This document shows, in pieces, positions 1 through 6,305 of a stretch of DNA of 17,437 nucleotides (positions within the stretch are counted from its first letter, which is position 1; each line of letters starts with the position of its first letter). The stretch is from Bacillota bacterium (GTDB lineage: Bacteria; Bacillota; Clostridia; Acetivibrionales; DSM-2933): positions 1 through 17,437 of the forward strand of contig JAEZNF010000651.1 in the NCBI GenBank assembly GCA_023441845.1, written 5' to 3'. Below the pieces are notes generated by a model. It ran no database searches. It had not been told where the DNA came from and worked only from the letters and a program-made list of their open reading frames with translations. Position numbers and translations under genes: made by a program.

Positions 1-223
1 CCTCCTCTAATCGCATAAAAATCATTTTCCCTCTAGCTATTCTATAATATAATAGGAAGCCATATTATATAGGTTATTTAAATACTAAAAATTAAAAATA
101 TTTTACCACATTTTAGCATTTTTTACAATAAAAAAGGCAGCCGTATAAGACTGCCCAACAAAACCAATATTCAAATTAAGTATGATATAACGCAGTTTTA
201 CCCCATGGCTGCCATCACTATTT
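1..223. other. AT-rich non-coding left edge, possible attachment region
   Basis: No convincing gene is present. The stretch holds the terminator of the recombinase cassette (130-155) and, further left, very AT-rich DNA. On the minus strand there is a TATAAT at 63-68 without a good -35 box, and a GAGGAGG ribosome-site-like sequence at positions 1-7. This suggests that another minus-strand gene starts just off the left edge. Because serine recombinases usually have their att site beside the gene, the phage-host junction could be here, but nothing in the sequence proves it. Confidence 0.35.
130..155 (-). terminator. Rho-independent terminator of the recombinase cassette
   Basis: Read on the minus strand, GGCAG (155-151) pairs with CTGCC (140-136) around a 10-nt loop and is followed directly by six T residues (135-130). 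It lies about 70 bp after the last stop codon of the cassette, in the correct orientation. The stem is short (5 bp plus a possible T-G pair), but the U-tract is clear. Confidence 0.65.
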
Positions 224-483
224 TTATATTGTGATTTCAATTCCACCTCCAAAGGTTAAAATCACTTTCTTCTTATTAAAAGTAGTAACGTATTCTACCA
301 TTACACCCCAAAGTCCCTCATCGAAGTTTCCACCCTTCCATTCATTTTCTTGATCGTCTTGATGAATTCCGATGATCTCGCTCTGTGCCTCCTTATCTAT
401 AATAACAGCGGCAGTTTTTCGTACCTGTCGACCACATAAGGCTTTTTTGGTACAAAATAAGGACTGGAAATTTTCCCGTTCAT
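224..483 (-). CDS. 86-aa recombinase-tail-like protein read through a -1 frameshift
   Basis: An ATG at 483 follows AGGAG with good spacing. That AGGAG overlaps the TAG stop of the upstream recombinase, so translational coupling is likely. In the ATG frame the product is only 28 aa. Within it lies the heptamer A AAA AAG (448-442), in the X XXY YYZ phase of classical -1 slippery sites. After a -1 shift the frame stays open to the TAA at 224-226, giving 86 aa. The shifted part contains LCGRQVRKTAAVIIDKEAQ. It ends with a segment (GLWGVMVEYVTTF..., ending GGGIEITI) that matches the C-terminal end of the 521-aa recombinase (SLWSGLVDFVTVY..., ending DGTEIAV). It is either a small accessory protein made by programmed frameshifting, or the remnant of a third serine recombinase broken by a one-base indel in the A6 run. 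There is no catalytic domain. Confidence 0.5.
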
Positions 484-491
484 TATTTCTC

Positions 492-2057
492 CTATACTGC
501 TATTTCTGTTCCATCCTTAAATGTGACTCTGACATCCTCTTTGCTGTAGACCGTTACAAAATCCACCAATCCACTCCAAAGGCTACCATCAAATTCCGTA
601 ATAGCATTATTCTGTTCTGCAAGACAGGAGGTATATCTTCTAAGGATTTCCGCTTTGGCATTTCGTTCATTAATCTTTATCTGCAAGTAATTGTATTCGT
701 CTTTCTTAGATTCATACTTCCTGGTCATGCTTTCGTAACGTTTCTGGTATTCTTCCTGATTCTGTGCCACATAAGCATTTTGGTTGATGAGGTCTTGGGT
801 CATTGCTACAAGCATCGTAATCTCATCTGATAGGGTTCTCGCCTGTTCTTCAAGTGATGTAGTGTCGCACAGGGTTTGAATAATAATCTCCATATTACAT
901 AGTATTTCATCCTTTTCTGGAATCAACTTATTGAAAGCCGAAACGAAGATATCTTTTATCTGATGTTCTTTAAGGTGAGGCGTAGTGCATTTGCACTCGC
1001 CTTTAAATTTATGGTTACATTGGAATATCACTTTTCGGTACTTGTCATTCGAATGCCAAATCTTAGAACCAAACCAGTTTCCACAATTCCCGCACTTTAT
1101 TTTTGATGAAAAAATACTGATACCGCTGTGCTTGCTGCTCGAACTGTTTCTTCTCAAAATCTCGGCTTGCACCAGCTCGAACACTGCAGTAGATATTATT
1201 GCCTCATGGTGACCTTCAACATAATACTGTTGAATTTCTCCTTCATTTTTCTTCAGCTTTTTCGTAAGGAAGTCCGTAGTGAAATACTTCTGCAAAAGTG
1301 CATCACCTTTGTATTTCTCATTTTTAAGAATACTCATAACCACATCATGATGCCATTTTTTCTTGTGCATCGGAGTTGGTACACCCATCTCCGACAGTTT
1401 ATTTGCTATCGTAAAAGCAGAATAGCCCTCAAGGAACCACTTATAGATTAACCTTACTGTATCTGCTTGTTTCTCATTTACCTTGAATCCTTTGTCATAC
1501 CCAAGAAAATTCTTATAGGCAACACTCGCATGGCCATCCGCAAATCTCTTTCTCTGACCCCAGGTTGTATTTTCCGAAATGCTTCGACTTTCCTCCTGTG
1601 CCAATGAAGACATTATTGTAATAAGAAGTTCCCCTTTGGCATCAAGGGTCCAGATATTTTCCTTTTCAAAATAAATCTCAACCCCATGTTCCTTCAGCTT
1701 TCGTACCGTGATTAATGAATCTACGGTGTTTCGAGCAAATCTGCTCACTGACTTGGTAATGATTAAGTCAATCTTCCCAGCAAGAGCATCTTCAACCATC
1801 TGATTAAAACCGTCACGGTGTTTGGTGTTCGTTGCGGTGATACCTTCATCGCTATACATCCCTACAAATTCCCAATCCTCACGGCTTTTTATATATTCTT
1901 GGTAATAATCCATCTGGGCTTCATAGCTTGTTGCCTGTTCTTCACTATCTGTAGAAACACGAGCATATCCTGCAGTCTTTCTTTTCTTCTTTGTATTTAT
2001 AGGCTCTGCGGTAAATTGTCTTAGAGATGCAGGTATTACCATTACTCTCTTTGCCAT
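492..2057 (-). CDS. Large serine recombinase (integrase), second of two
   Basis: A site-specific recombinase of the large serine family (521 aa), acting on DNA during phage integration or excision. Resolvase-type catalytic domain, about residues 27-165: YARVSTD with nucleophile Ser35 and Arg33, then YSDEGITATNTKHRDGF and the TKSVSRFARNTVD stretch. The Recombinase domain is about 180-305. A zinc ribbon follows at about 318-358 (Cys322, Cys325, Cys347, Cys355 or Cys357). A long charged coiled coil at about 400-475 is the segment known in this family to control direction. The C-terminal strand is VRVTFKDGTEIAV. The ATG at 2057 lies 10 nt after GGGAG and overlaps the end of the upstream recombinase gene by 16 bp, so the two are probably co-translated. 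The protein appears intact. Confidence 0.93.
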   Translation of the reverse strand: MAKRVMVIPASLRQFTAEPINTKKKRKTAGYARVSTDSEEQATSYEAQMDYYQEYIKSREDWEFVGMYSDEGITATNTKHRDGFNQMVEDALAGKIDLIITKSVSRFARNTVDSLITVRKLKEHGVEIYFEKENIWTLDAKGELLITIMSSLAQEESRSISENTTWGQRKRFADGHASVAYKNFLGYDKGFKVNEKQADTVRLIYKWFLEGYSAFTIANKLSEMGVPTPMHKKKWHHDVVMSILKNEKYKGDALLQKYFTTDFLTKKLKKNEGEIQQYYVEGHHEAIISTAVFELVQAEILRRNSSSSKHSGISIFSSKIKCGNCGNWFGSKIWHSNDKYRKVIFQCNHKFKGECKCTTPHLKEHQIKDIFVSAFNKLIPEKDEILCNMEIIIQTLCDTTSLEEQARTLSDEITMLVAMTQDLINQNAYVAQNQEEYQKRYESMTRKYESKKDEYNYLQIKINERNAKAEILRRYTSCLAEQNNAITEFDGSLWSGLVDFVTVYSKEDVRVTFKDGTEIAV

Positions 2058-3556
2058 GTCTTTACATCTCCCTTCTTAAAATAAAAATCCACTCTTTCAT
2101 TGAATACCACAGCCTTTTCAATCTCGCAAAAGAATCTCATTTCATAATTGTCATCTGTACCAAGAATGCTGACGCTTGCCTTTATCAGTTCATCTTCTGT
2201 GATGTAACTTATGGAACAAGCTTTCTTATCAGTCTTTTTTGCAGCACATATCCAGCACTTTTCATACCCTTTCCTACAGCAATTCATCCTTACAAATGTG
2301 CATCCGCATTCTCCGCACTGCACTTTTCTTGAAAAGCAATGTTTGTTATAGCCACCCTTCGGGTACTTCCTTATGTAGGTTTTGACCTTGCCACCTTTGA
2401 AGCAGAATTCGATATGATCATCAAACATAACGATTTTGTCCAAGATGTCCCTTTTTCCAAGAATGCCTTCCATAATCACCTTCAGTTCATGCTCCCTTAT
2501 CGGTAGTAAATCACACTTTTTTATTTTCCGATTGTTGCATTCGATATGAATGTAACGCCCTTTGTAATTGCTATGTTCAACATGGTTGCATGCATATCCG
2601 CATTTTCCACATTTGACCATCCCGGCAAAGAATGTCTTTTCATACCCTGCATTAGCAGCCGTTCTTGCCCTTCTATTTAGCCTTTCCTGAACCGCCTGGA
2701 AATCTTCACGGTTAATAATTGCCTCATGTGCATCTGAAACTATATACTTTGGAACTTCTCCATTATTGACTTTTGGTCTTTGTACCATTGGCGAGAAATA
2801 CCTTTGAAGAATTATGTCACCCATATAGGTTTCGCTTGTGAGAATCCGTCTGATTGTAGTTCTGCCTAGCAATTTTCCTCTTAAAGCTGTAACCCCCTTC
2901 TCTGCCAGTTCCTTGGCAAGACCATTTATGGATGCTCCACTTAGGTATTGATTGTAAATATAACGAACCCAAACAGTTTCTTCTTCATTTATAATGCACT
3001 TGCCAGTTTCAGCGTCCCAGTCATAGCCAAAACAGCGTAGATCTGTATTTGGCTCTCCTTTTTCAAACTTCTTCTTAATTGCCCACTTCTCATTTCTTGA
3101 AATGCTCTCACTTTCTTCCTGCGCAAAAGATGCCAGAAGTGTAAGGAGCAATTCTCCGTCTTTTGAAAATGTAGTAATATTCTCTCGCTCAAATCTAACC
3201 TCAACACCTATATCTTTCAAATGTCGAACTGTATCGAGAAGGTCTACTGTATTTCTTGCAAATCTGCTGATTGATTTTACAAGGACAATATCAATAATTC
3301 CGGTATTACAGTCAGATATCAATCTGTTGAACTCAGAACGGTTCTTCGTCTCAGTTCCTGATATTCCTTCATCGGCGTATACCCCTGCATATTCCCAATC
3401 CGGATTCTTCTGAATTAATGAACTATAATAACTGATTTGTGAAGACAGGGAATGAAGTAACTGCTCACAGTCCATGGATACTCTGGCATATGCAGCCACC
3501 CTTTTTCTTTTTTCTAAACATGGCAGGCGTGGCACAATTTTGCTTATTTTCGGCAT
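2042..3556 (-). CDS. Large serine recombinase (integrase), first of two
   Basis: Second recombinase of the pair (504 aa). Resolvase domain, about residues 18-160: YARVSMD with nucleophile Ser27, YADEGISGTETKNRSEF, and VKSISRFARNTVD. The Recombinase domain is about 170-295. A zinc ribbon follows at about 314-348 (Cys316, Cys319, Cys340, Cys348). Unlike its partner it has no long coiled coil. Instead it has a second Cys-rich module at about 412-447 (Cys414, Cys417, Cys434, Cys437, with Cys447 near) and the C-terminal strands VDFYFKKGDVKTW. The start is set by AAGGAGGG 6 nt before the ATG. With two intact catalytic domains of low mutual identity encoded back to back, the proteins may work as a hetero-oligomeric pair. 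Alternatively, one may integrate and the other excise or be redundant; the sequence does not decide. Confidence 0.92.
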   Translation of the reverse strand: MPKISKIVPRLPCLEKRKRVAAYARVSMDCEQLLHSLSSQISYYSSLIQKNPDWEYAGVYADEGISGTETKNRSEFNRLISDCNTGIIDIVLVKSISRFARNTVDLLDTVRHLKDIGVEVRFERENITTFSKDGELLLTLLASFAQEESESISRNEKWAIKKKFEKGEPNTDLRCFGYDWDAETGKCIINEEETVWVRYIYNQYLSGASINGLAKELAEKGVTALRGKLLGRTTIRRILTSETYMGDIILQRYFSPMVQRPKVNNGEVPKYIVSDAHEAIINREDFQAVQERLNRRARTAANAGYEKTFFAGMVKCGKCGYACNHVEHSNYKGRYIHIECNNRKIKKCDLLPIREHELKVIMEGILGKRDILDKIVMFDDHIEFCFKGGKVKTYIRKYPKGGYNKHCFSRKVQCGECGCTFVRMNCCRKGYEKCWICAAKKTDKKACSISYITEDELIKASVSILGTDDNYEMRFFCEIEKAVVFNERVDFYFKKGDVKTWQRE

Positions 3557-3591
3557 ATAATCCCTCCTTGTCAGTGATACATTTTCCCGTA

Positions 3592-3777
3592 CTATCGAAC
3601 ATTTATCAAGTTAATGTCGGCAAATAAACTACCCAAAGATGGACTATATTTTTGGGTGAAAATTGTATCAATTAGCCCATACTCTTCCTTACTAATAACT
3701 CCTTGCTTTAAGAGGTTCTTTGTAAGACTCATTGTAGTCTGATACAGTATTTCATTCCGAAATTGCTCTTCACTCAA
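3592..3777 (-). CDS. Small SHOCT-like protein of the recombinase cassette (61 aa)
   Basis: A short soluble protein beginning SEEQFRNEILYQTTMSLTK and containing the helix-turn-helix-like segment NLLKQGVISKEEYGLIDTIF. This fits the small SHOCT-type oligomerisation fold (helix, LxxxGxIxxEEY turn, helix), which is frequent beside clostridial serine recombinases. I chose the TTG at 3777 because GGAGG lies 8 nt upstream of it; the open frame itself extends to 3888, inside the neighbouring gene. The TTG lies within the last codons of the 143-aa gene (overlap 3770-3777), so translation is probably coupled. The role in recombination is unknown; a directionality or adaptor function is speculative. Confidence 0.75.
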   Translation of the reverse strand: MSEEQFRNEILYQTTMSLTKNLLKQGVISKEEYGLIDTIFTQKYSPSLGSLFADINLINVR

Positions 3778-4201
3778 CCTGGCCACCTCCAAATCGTGCA
3801 GCCACATAACATTCATGGCTGCAATACTTCCTATGAGAATTACCATAGACCGTGAATGACTTTCCACAGTGCGGACAGATGTACTCATACACAGCTTTAC
3901 GTTTTACCTTATCAAGATTTATGTTCCACCACTTCATTCTGCACTTGTCAGAGCAAAACTTTTTCTCTTTCCTTCCTGGGTTCTGCTCCACGGAAAGACC
4001 ACAGCACATACATAAGTGTATTCCATCATCTGCTCGGATCTGTGTTTTGGTTGCCTCCACTGCTGCCATTCCAGCCAGATTGTTTCTTCTACAAAAGGAC
4101 TTTACTGTATTTTCTGAAACACCAAGTACTTGAGCAATTCTGATATAGCCGTACCCATTAGCTCGTAACTTTGTAATTTGAACTTTCTGTTCTTCCGTCA
4201 T
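3770..4201 (-). CDS. HTH and double zinc-knuckle protein of the recombinase cassette
   Basis: A 143-aa putative DNA-binding protein. Residues 1-40 form a sigma-region-4/resolvase-like helix-turn-helix (KLRANGYGYIRIAQVLGVSE, then NTVKSFCRRN). Two zinc-binding modules follow: Cys64/Cys67 with Cys83/Cys87 (KKFCSDKCRMKWW), and Cys109/Cys112 with Cys127/Cys131 (CPHCGK...RKYCSHECY). Proteins of this build are often annotated as sigma-70-like factors, but it lacks sigma region 2, so a promoter-recognising sigma role is not supported. The ATG at 4201 overlaps the stop of a 32-aa upstream gene (TAATG), and GGGAGGTG precedes it. It probably regulates the cassette or assists the recombinases. Confidence 0.8.
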   Translation of the reverse strand: MTEEQKVQITKLRANGYGYIRIAQVLGVSENTVKSFCRRNNLAGMAAVEATKTQIRADDGIHLCMCCGLSVEQNPGRKEKKFCSDKCRMKWWNINLDKVKRKAVYEYICPHCGKSFTVYGNSHRKYCSHECYVAARFGGGQVE

Positions 4202-4299
4202 TAGAAATGCACCTCCCTTTGTAAAACTTCAGTTGCAGGAGCCTTATGTGCATTAGGTATCATTGGTATTGACGCATCATTTACCTTCGTTACCTGCAT
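4201..4299 (-). CDS. 32-aa peptide, first gene of the recombinase cassette
   Basis: A short open frame starting MQVTKVNDASIPMIPNAHK, preceded by GGGGAGG 11 nt before the ATG. Its TAA overlaps the ATG of the next gene as TAATG, a typical coupling signal. No domain is recognised; it has no membrane segment or cysteines. It could be a leader peptide that mainly delivers ribosomes to the 143-aa gene, or a real small protein. The strong ribosome site and exact stop-start overlap argue against chance. Confidence 0.45.
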   Translation of the reverse strand: MQVTKVNDASIPMIPNAHKAPATEVLQREVHF

Positions 4300-4386
4300 A
4301 AAAATATAAACCTCCCCATTCATGTCTTCACCGGATAGCCACAGGATGGAAGTTATGTGAGGTTTTTTAAAAATAGTTATGGTAAA

Positions 4387-4416
4387 ATTATCTAGTTTAA
4401 ACTATAATATTTTTAA
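4387..4416 (-). promoter_or_regulatory. Candidate promoter of the recombinase cassette
   Basis: On the minus strand, a -35-like TTAAAA (4416-4411), an 18-bp spacer and a -10-like GATAAT (4392-4387) lie about 88 bp before the first start codon of the cassette. The spacer includes the 12-bp palindrome at 4393-4404. The match is moderate and the region is AT-rich, so false positives are easy. Confidence 0.3.
4393..4404. promoter_or_regulatory. 12-bp perfect palindrome, candidate operator
   Basis: TAGTTTAAACTA is its own reverse complement. It is centred between the divergent recombinase cassette and the plus-strand cargo genes, and touches both a minus-strand -10-like box and a plus-strand TATAAT at 4403-4408. 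A dimeric repressor, possibly the HTH protein at 3770-4201, could bind here. No second copy of the site was noticed. Confidence 0.35.
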
Positions 4417-4456
4417 GAATAATTTTACGTTTGTATCATTAAAAGACTGTTACTAT

Positions 4457-4465
4457 TGTTATAAT
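4457..4465 (+). promoter_or_regulatory. Extended -10 promoter candidate for the cargo pair
   Basis: TGTTATAAT is a perfect -10 with the TGN extension, lying 35 bp before the ATG at 4500. No good -35 box is found at 16-18 bp; TTGTAT (4431-4436) is too far away. Extended -10 promoters can work without a -35 box. A GAGAGG ribosome site (4485-4490) follows. Confidence 0.4.
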
Positions 4466-4499
4466 TTAACTATTAGATACTTATGAGAGGAAAACTATA

Positions 4500-5435
4500 A
4501 TGGGAAATCAGAAGAGGAAGGTTTCATTTTATTATCTGTCTTTAGAAAAACATACTTTCAGTCCTGGGAGCAATACCGCACAAATCAAATATTTAAACTA
4601 CGATGAAGCCGAAAGTTGTTTTAAGAAAATTTATGATGATGAAATGCTTGAGCTTGATAGTGGAAGCAAAGCAATAGACATAAAAAATGCAAATAATGAT
4701 TATGTGATAGAGATTATTGAATACAATAATCATCTCGTATTTGCCAAAATCGGACAACAAAACCATACAAATACAGTTGCCTTACGTGATAAAAATACAC
4801 TCGAGACTGAGAGTGTTCCAATGACTACCACACAACTATTAGAGTTATATACTTATTGCTTAATAGACTTTGCAACTGGAATTGTAAGCTATATAGGCAT
4901 AAACGGTGCTCCAAGAATATCAGCTTTAAAAGAACTATTTGATAAATTTTTATCTGGAGAAGGTGTATTTGCTAAATTTGCAGCTATTATGACAAATGAT
5001 ATACTTCAAACCCTTATTAATAAAAATATTATAAGTAAACTTTCGTTAACGGTAGCAGTTCCAAATGATGACGTTTTAAGCGATACAATTGGTCTATCTG
5101 CCGACGACTTCGATGCACTTCGGAATATAAAAACAAGGACAGCAACATATAATATTGTAGCTGATCGTAATAAAAACATATTCCAGTCCAGCAGTAAATT
5201 GGCAGAGTTAATCGCTACTATAAAAAATAAATTCGGACATAATTTAAAAAAGGTTACTGTTAACGCAAAAGATTATAACGAATCTTCACAAACTTATGAT
5301 TTACTGCAGTATAATTTTACAAAAACAGTTACACTTGGAGGTGGAGATCATACATCACTATCTGAAAGTGATTTTGAAGCCGCCTTACGTGATACATACA
5401 TATTTAATAAAGAGGAACTATTGAGATATATCTGA
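4500..5435 (+). CDS. RexA-like cytosolic protein, candidate phage-exclusion sensor
   Basis: A soluble 311-aa protein with no signal peptide or membrane segment. The N-terminus is strand-rich (RKVSFYYLSLEK). A central segment (YVIEIIEYNNHLVFAKIG, then LIDFATGIVSYIGINGA) is followed by a helix (ISALKELFDKFL). Compared from memory with lambda RexA (279 aa), several landmarks occur in the same order: the strand pair ending in F-x-K, a hydrophobic strand followed by VPNDDVL (LPVFGDIL in RexA), FDAL (FDSL in RexA), and VTVNAKD (ISLRAKD in RexA). The next gene encodes a four-helix membrane protein, as rexB follows rexA. Family knowledge: RexA senses phage and activates RexB, which depolarises the membrane. 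The DNA is visibly AT-richer than the late genes, which suits transferred cargo. A Kiwa KwaB-like protein is the main alternative. The homology is inferred and unscored. Confidence 0.55.
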   Translation: MGNQKRKVSFYYLSLEKHTFSPGSNTAQIKYLNYDEAESCFKKIYDDEMLELDSGSKAIDIKNANNDYVIEIIEYNNHLVFAKIGQQNHTNTVALRDKNTLETESVPMTTTQLLELYTYCLIDFATGIVSYIGINGAPRISALKELFDKFLSGEGVFAKFAAIMTNDILQTLINKNIISKLSLTVAVPNDDVLSDTIGLSADDFDALRNIKTRTATYNIVADRNKNIFQSSSKLAELIATIKNKFGHNLKKVTVNAKDYNESSQTYDLLQYNFTKTVTLGGGDHTSLSESDFEAALRDTYIFNKEELLRYI

Positions 5436-5468
5436 TCTTTCAATTTCTATAGCAGGGAGGTGTTAGTA

Positions 5469-5930
5469 ATGGTAGACAAAAAGAACTGGATTAAATTAAT
5501 TATAGCCCTAACTACAACTATTATCGCTTCAATTTTATTAATCGTATTCTCAATTATTGATACGGATAAGATTTTATTGCAGGGAAATGATTTTCAATAT
5601 AATGCCATTTCCATGTCTGCTATAATAGGAGGGTTCTTATTTACAGGAATCAGTATCTTAATTTCAGCTATAGAGAATGAACGCATCAAAAGACTATGGG
5701 ACAATAAGTACCTTGATAATTTGTATCGCGCTTCCTTTATTGGAATGATATCAAACGTGATTACAATCGTGGCTGCCTTTATTTTATTATGCTTTTGTCT
5801 TAATAAACATCTTCAGTACTTTATGGTTTGTATTGAAATAATAACAATCATTGTTGGTATAGTATTTTTCGTTTGGTGTATTAAGCAATTGATGTTTATA
5901 CTTACAAGAATGAAAAATGATAAGAAATAA
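5469..5930 (+). CDS. RexB-like four-helix membrane protein
   Basis: A 153-aa inner-membrane protein with four predicted transmembrane segments, about residues 8-30, 46-68, 88-110 and 116-146. Between segments 2 and 3 is a charged cytosolic loop (ENERIKRLWDNKYLDNLYR). Lambda RexB (144 aa) also has four segments, with a basic loop (RTRRLAKIREYGY) after the second. The ATG at 5469 is chosen because AGGGAGG (5454-5460) is 8 nt upstream; the in-frame GTG at 5460 overlaps that ribosome site and is unlikely. It starts 33 bp after the 311-aa gene on the same strand, so the two form an operon. The likely role is the effector: an ion channel or membrane-disrupting partner of the soluble protein. KwaA of Kiwa, also four-helix, is the alternative. 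Confidence 0.6.
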   Translation: MVDKKNWIKLIIALTTTIIASILLIVFSIIDTDKILLQGNDFQYNAISMSAIIGGFLFTGISILISAIENERIKRLWDNKYLDNLYRASFIGMISNVITIVAAFILLCFCLNKHLQYFMVCIEIITIIVGIVFFVWCIKQLMFILTRMKNDKK

Positions 5931-6040
5931 ATGTCAATAGATTATCTGCTCGTGGCAAAATGAGTTTTTAAATCATCCAAGAATGCTTTGTATTATTGGA
6001 TATTATCATATAGCAGTCATCATGTGACCGAACTATTGTA

Positions 6041-6068
6041 AAATAAGGATCATTCGGAATCCTTATTT
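6041..6068. terminator. 10-bp inverted repeat, possible terminator of the cargo pair
   Basis: AAATAAGGAT (6041-6050) and ATCCTTATTT (6059-6068) pair perfectly around an 8-nt loop, 110 bp after the membrane-protein gene. The stem is AT-rich and there is no T-run beyond TTATTT, which is itself part of the stem. Termination is therefore plausible but weak, and it may instead be a protein-binding dyad. Confidence 0.4.
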
Positions 6069-6202
6069 GGATTGCGTTAAAACAACTACACATCCTCCCT
6101 TATGATAATTTATACAAATCTTGACAGGAATTTTTTGCGAGAAATTCGAAGAATTCTAAATAAATAGAAACTGTTAAAGAATATACTATAATTTTATACA
6201 AA

Positions 6203-6231
6203 TTGAATATTTTTCCCATATTTGCTATAAT
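6203..6231 (+). promoter_or_regulatory. Strong sigma-A-type promoter facing the end of the late operon
   Basis: TTGAAT (6203-6208), an exact 17-bp spacer and TATAAT (6226-6231) form the best sigma-A match seen in the window. Transcription would start near 6238 and run rightward. It meets the hairpin at 6262-6293 almost at once, then goes antisense to the endolysin gene. No plus-strand gene follows. Confidence 0.5.
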
Positions 6232-6261
6232 GCTATTGTGAAGTACTAATTCCCCAACACC

Positions 6262-6293
6262 AAGCCCATGGCATTGCTATCTGCCATGGGCTT
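6262..6293. terminator. 12-bp perfect hairpin at the end of the late operon
   Basis: AAGCCCATGGCA (6262-6273) and TGCCATGGGCTT (6282-6293) pair perfectly around an 8-nt loop. It lies 12 bp after the endolysin stop, so it is probably the late-operon terminator read from the minus strand, although the minus-strand tail (GGTGTTGG) is poor in T. From the plus strand the tail is TTTAAT, so termination of the short transcript from the 6203-6231 promoter is at least as likely. Confidence 0.6.
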
Positions 6294-6305
6294 TAATACT
6301 ACCCG

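Larger units (their letters stand above)
5931..6261. other. AT-rich intergenic region between cargo pair and late operon
   Basis: This 331-bp stretch has no convincing gene. It contains a 10-bp inverted repeat (6041-6068) and a strong plus-strand promoter match (6203-6231), and ends at the hairpin shared with the late operon. A 41-codon minus-strand frame (5968-6093) is noted but not accepted. Confidence 0.6.

Noticed and set aside
372..2332. Plus-strand open frames opposite the recombinases
   Set aside because: They are antisense shadows of well-supported recombinase genes, with no domains and no good starts.
3770..4201. A true sigma-70 factor
   Set aside because: Only a region-4-like helix-turn-helix is visible; there is no region 2, and most of the protein is two zinc modules.
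5460..5468. GTG at 5460 as the start of the membrane protein
   Set aside because: It overlaps the ribosome site AGGGAGG itself; the ATG at 5469 has normal spacing.
4500..5930. Kiwa (KwaA/KwaB) as the identity of the two cargo genes
   Set aside because: Size and four-helix topology fit, but the gene order (soluble first) and the remembered motif order fit RexA/RexB better. It remains the main alternative.
5968..6093. A 41-codon minus-strand frame starting right after AAGGGAGG
   Set aside because: The ATG directly abuts the ribosome-site-like sequence with no spacing. The frame contains the inverted repeat at 6041-6068, and no recognised domain is present. It is possible but unsupported.
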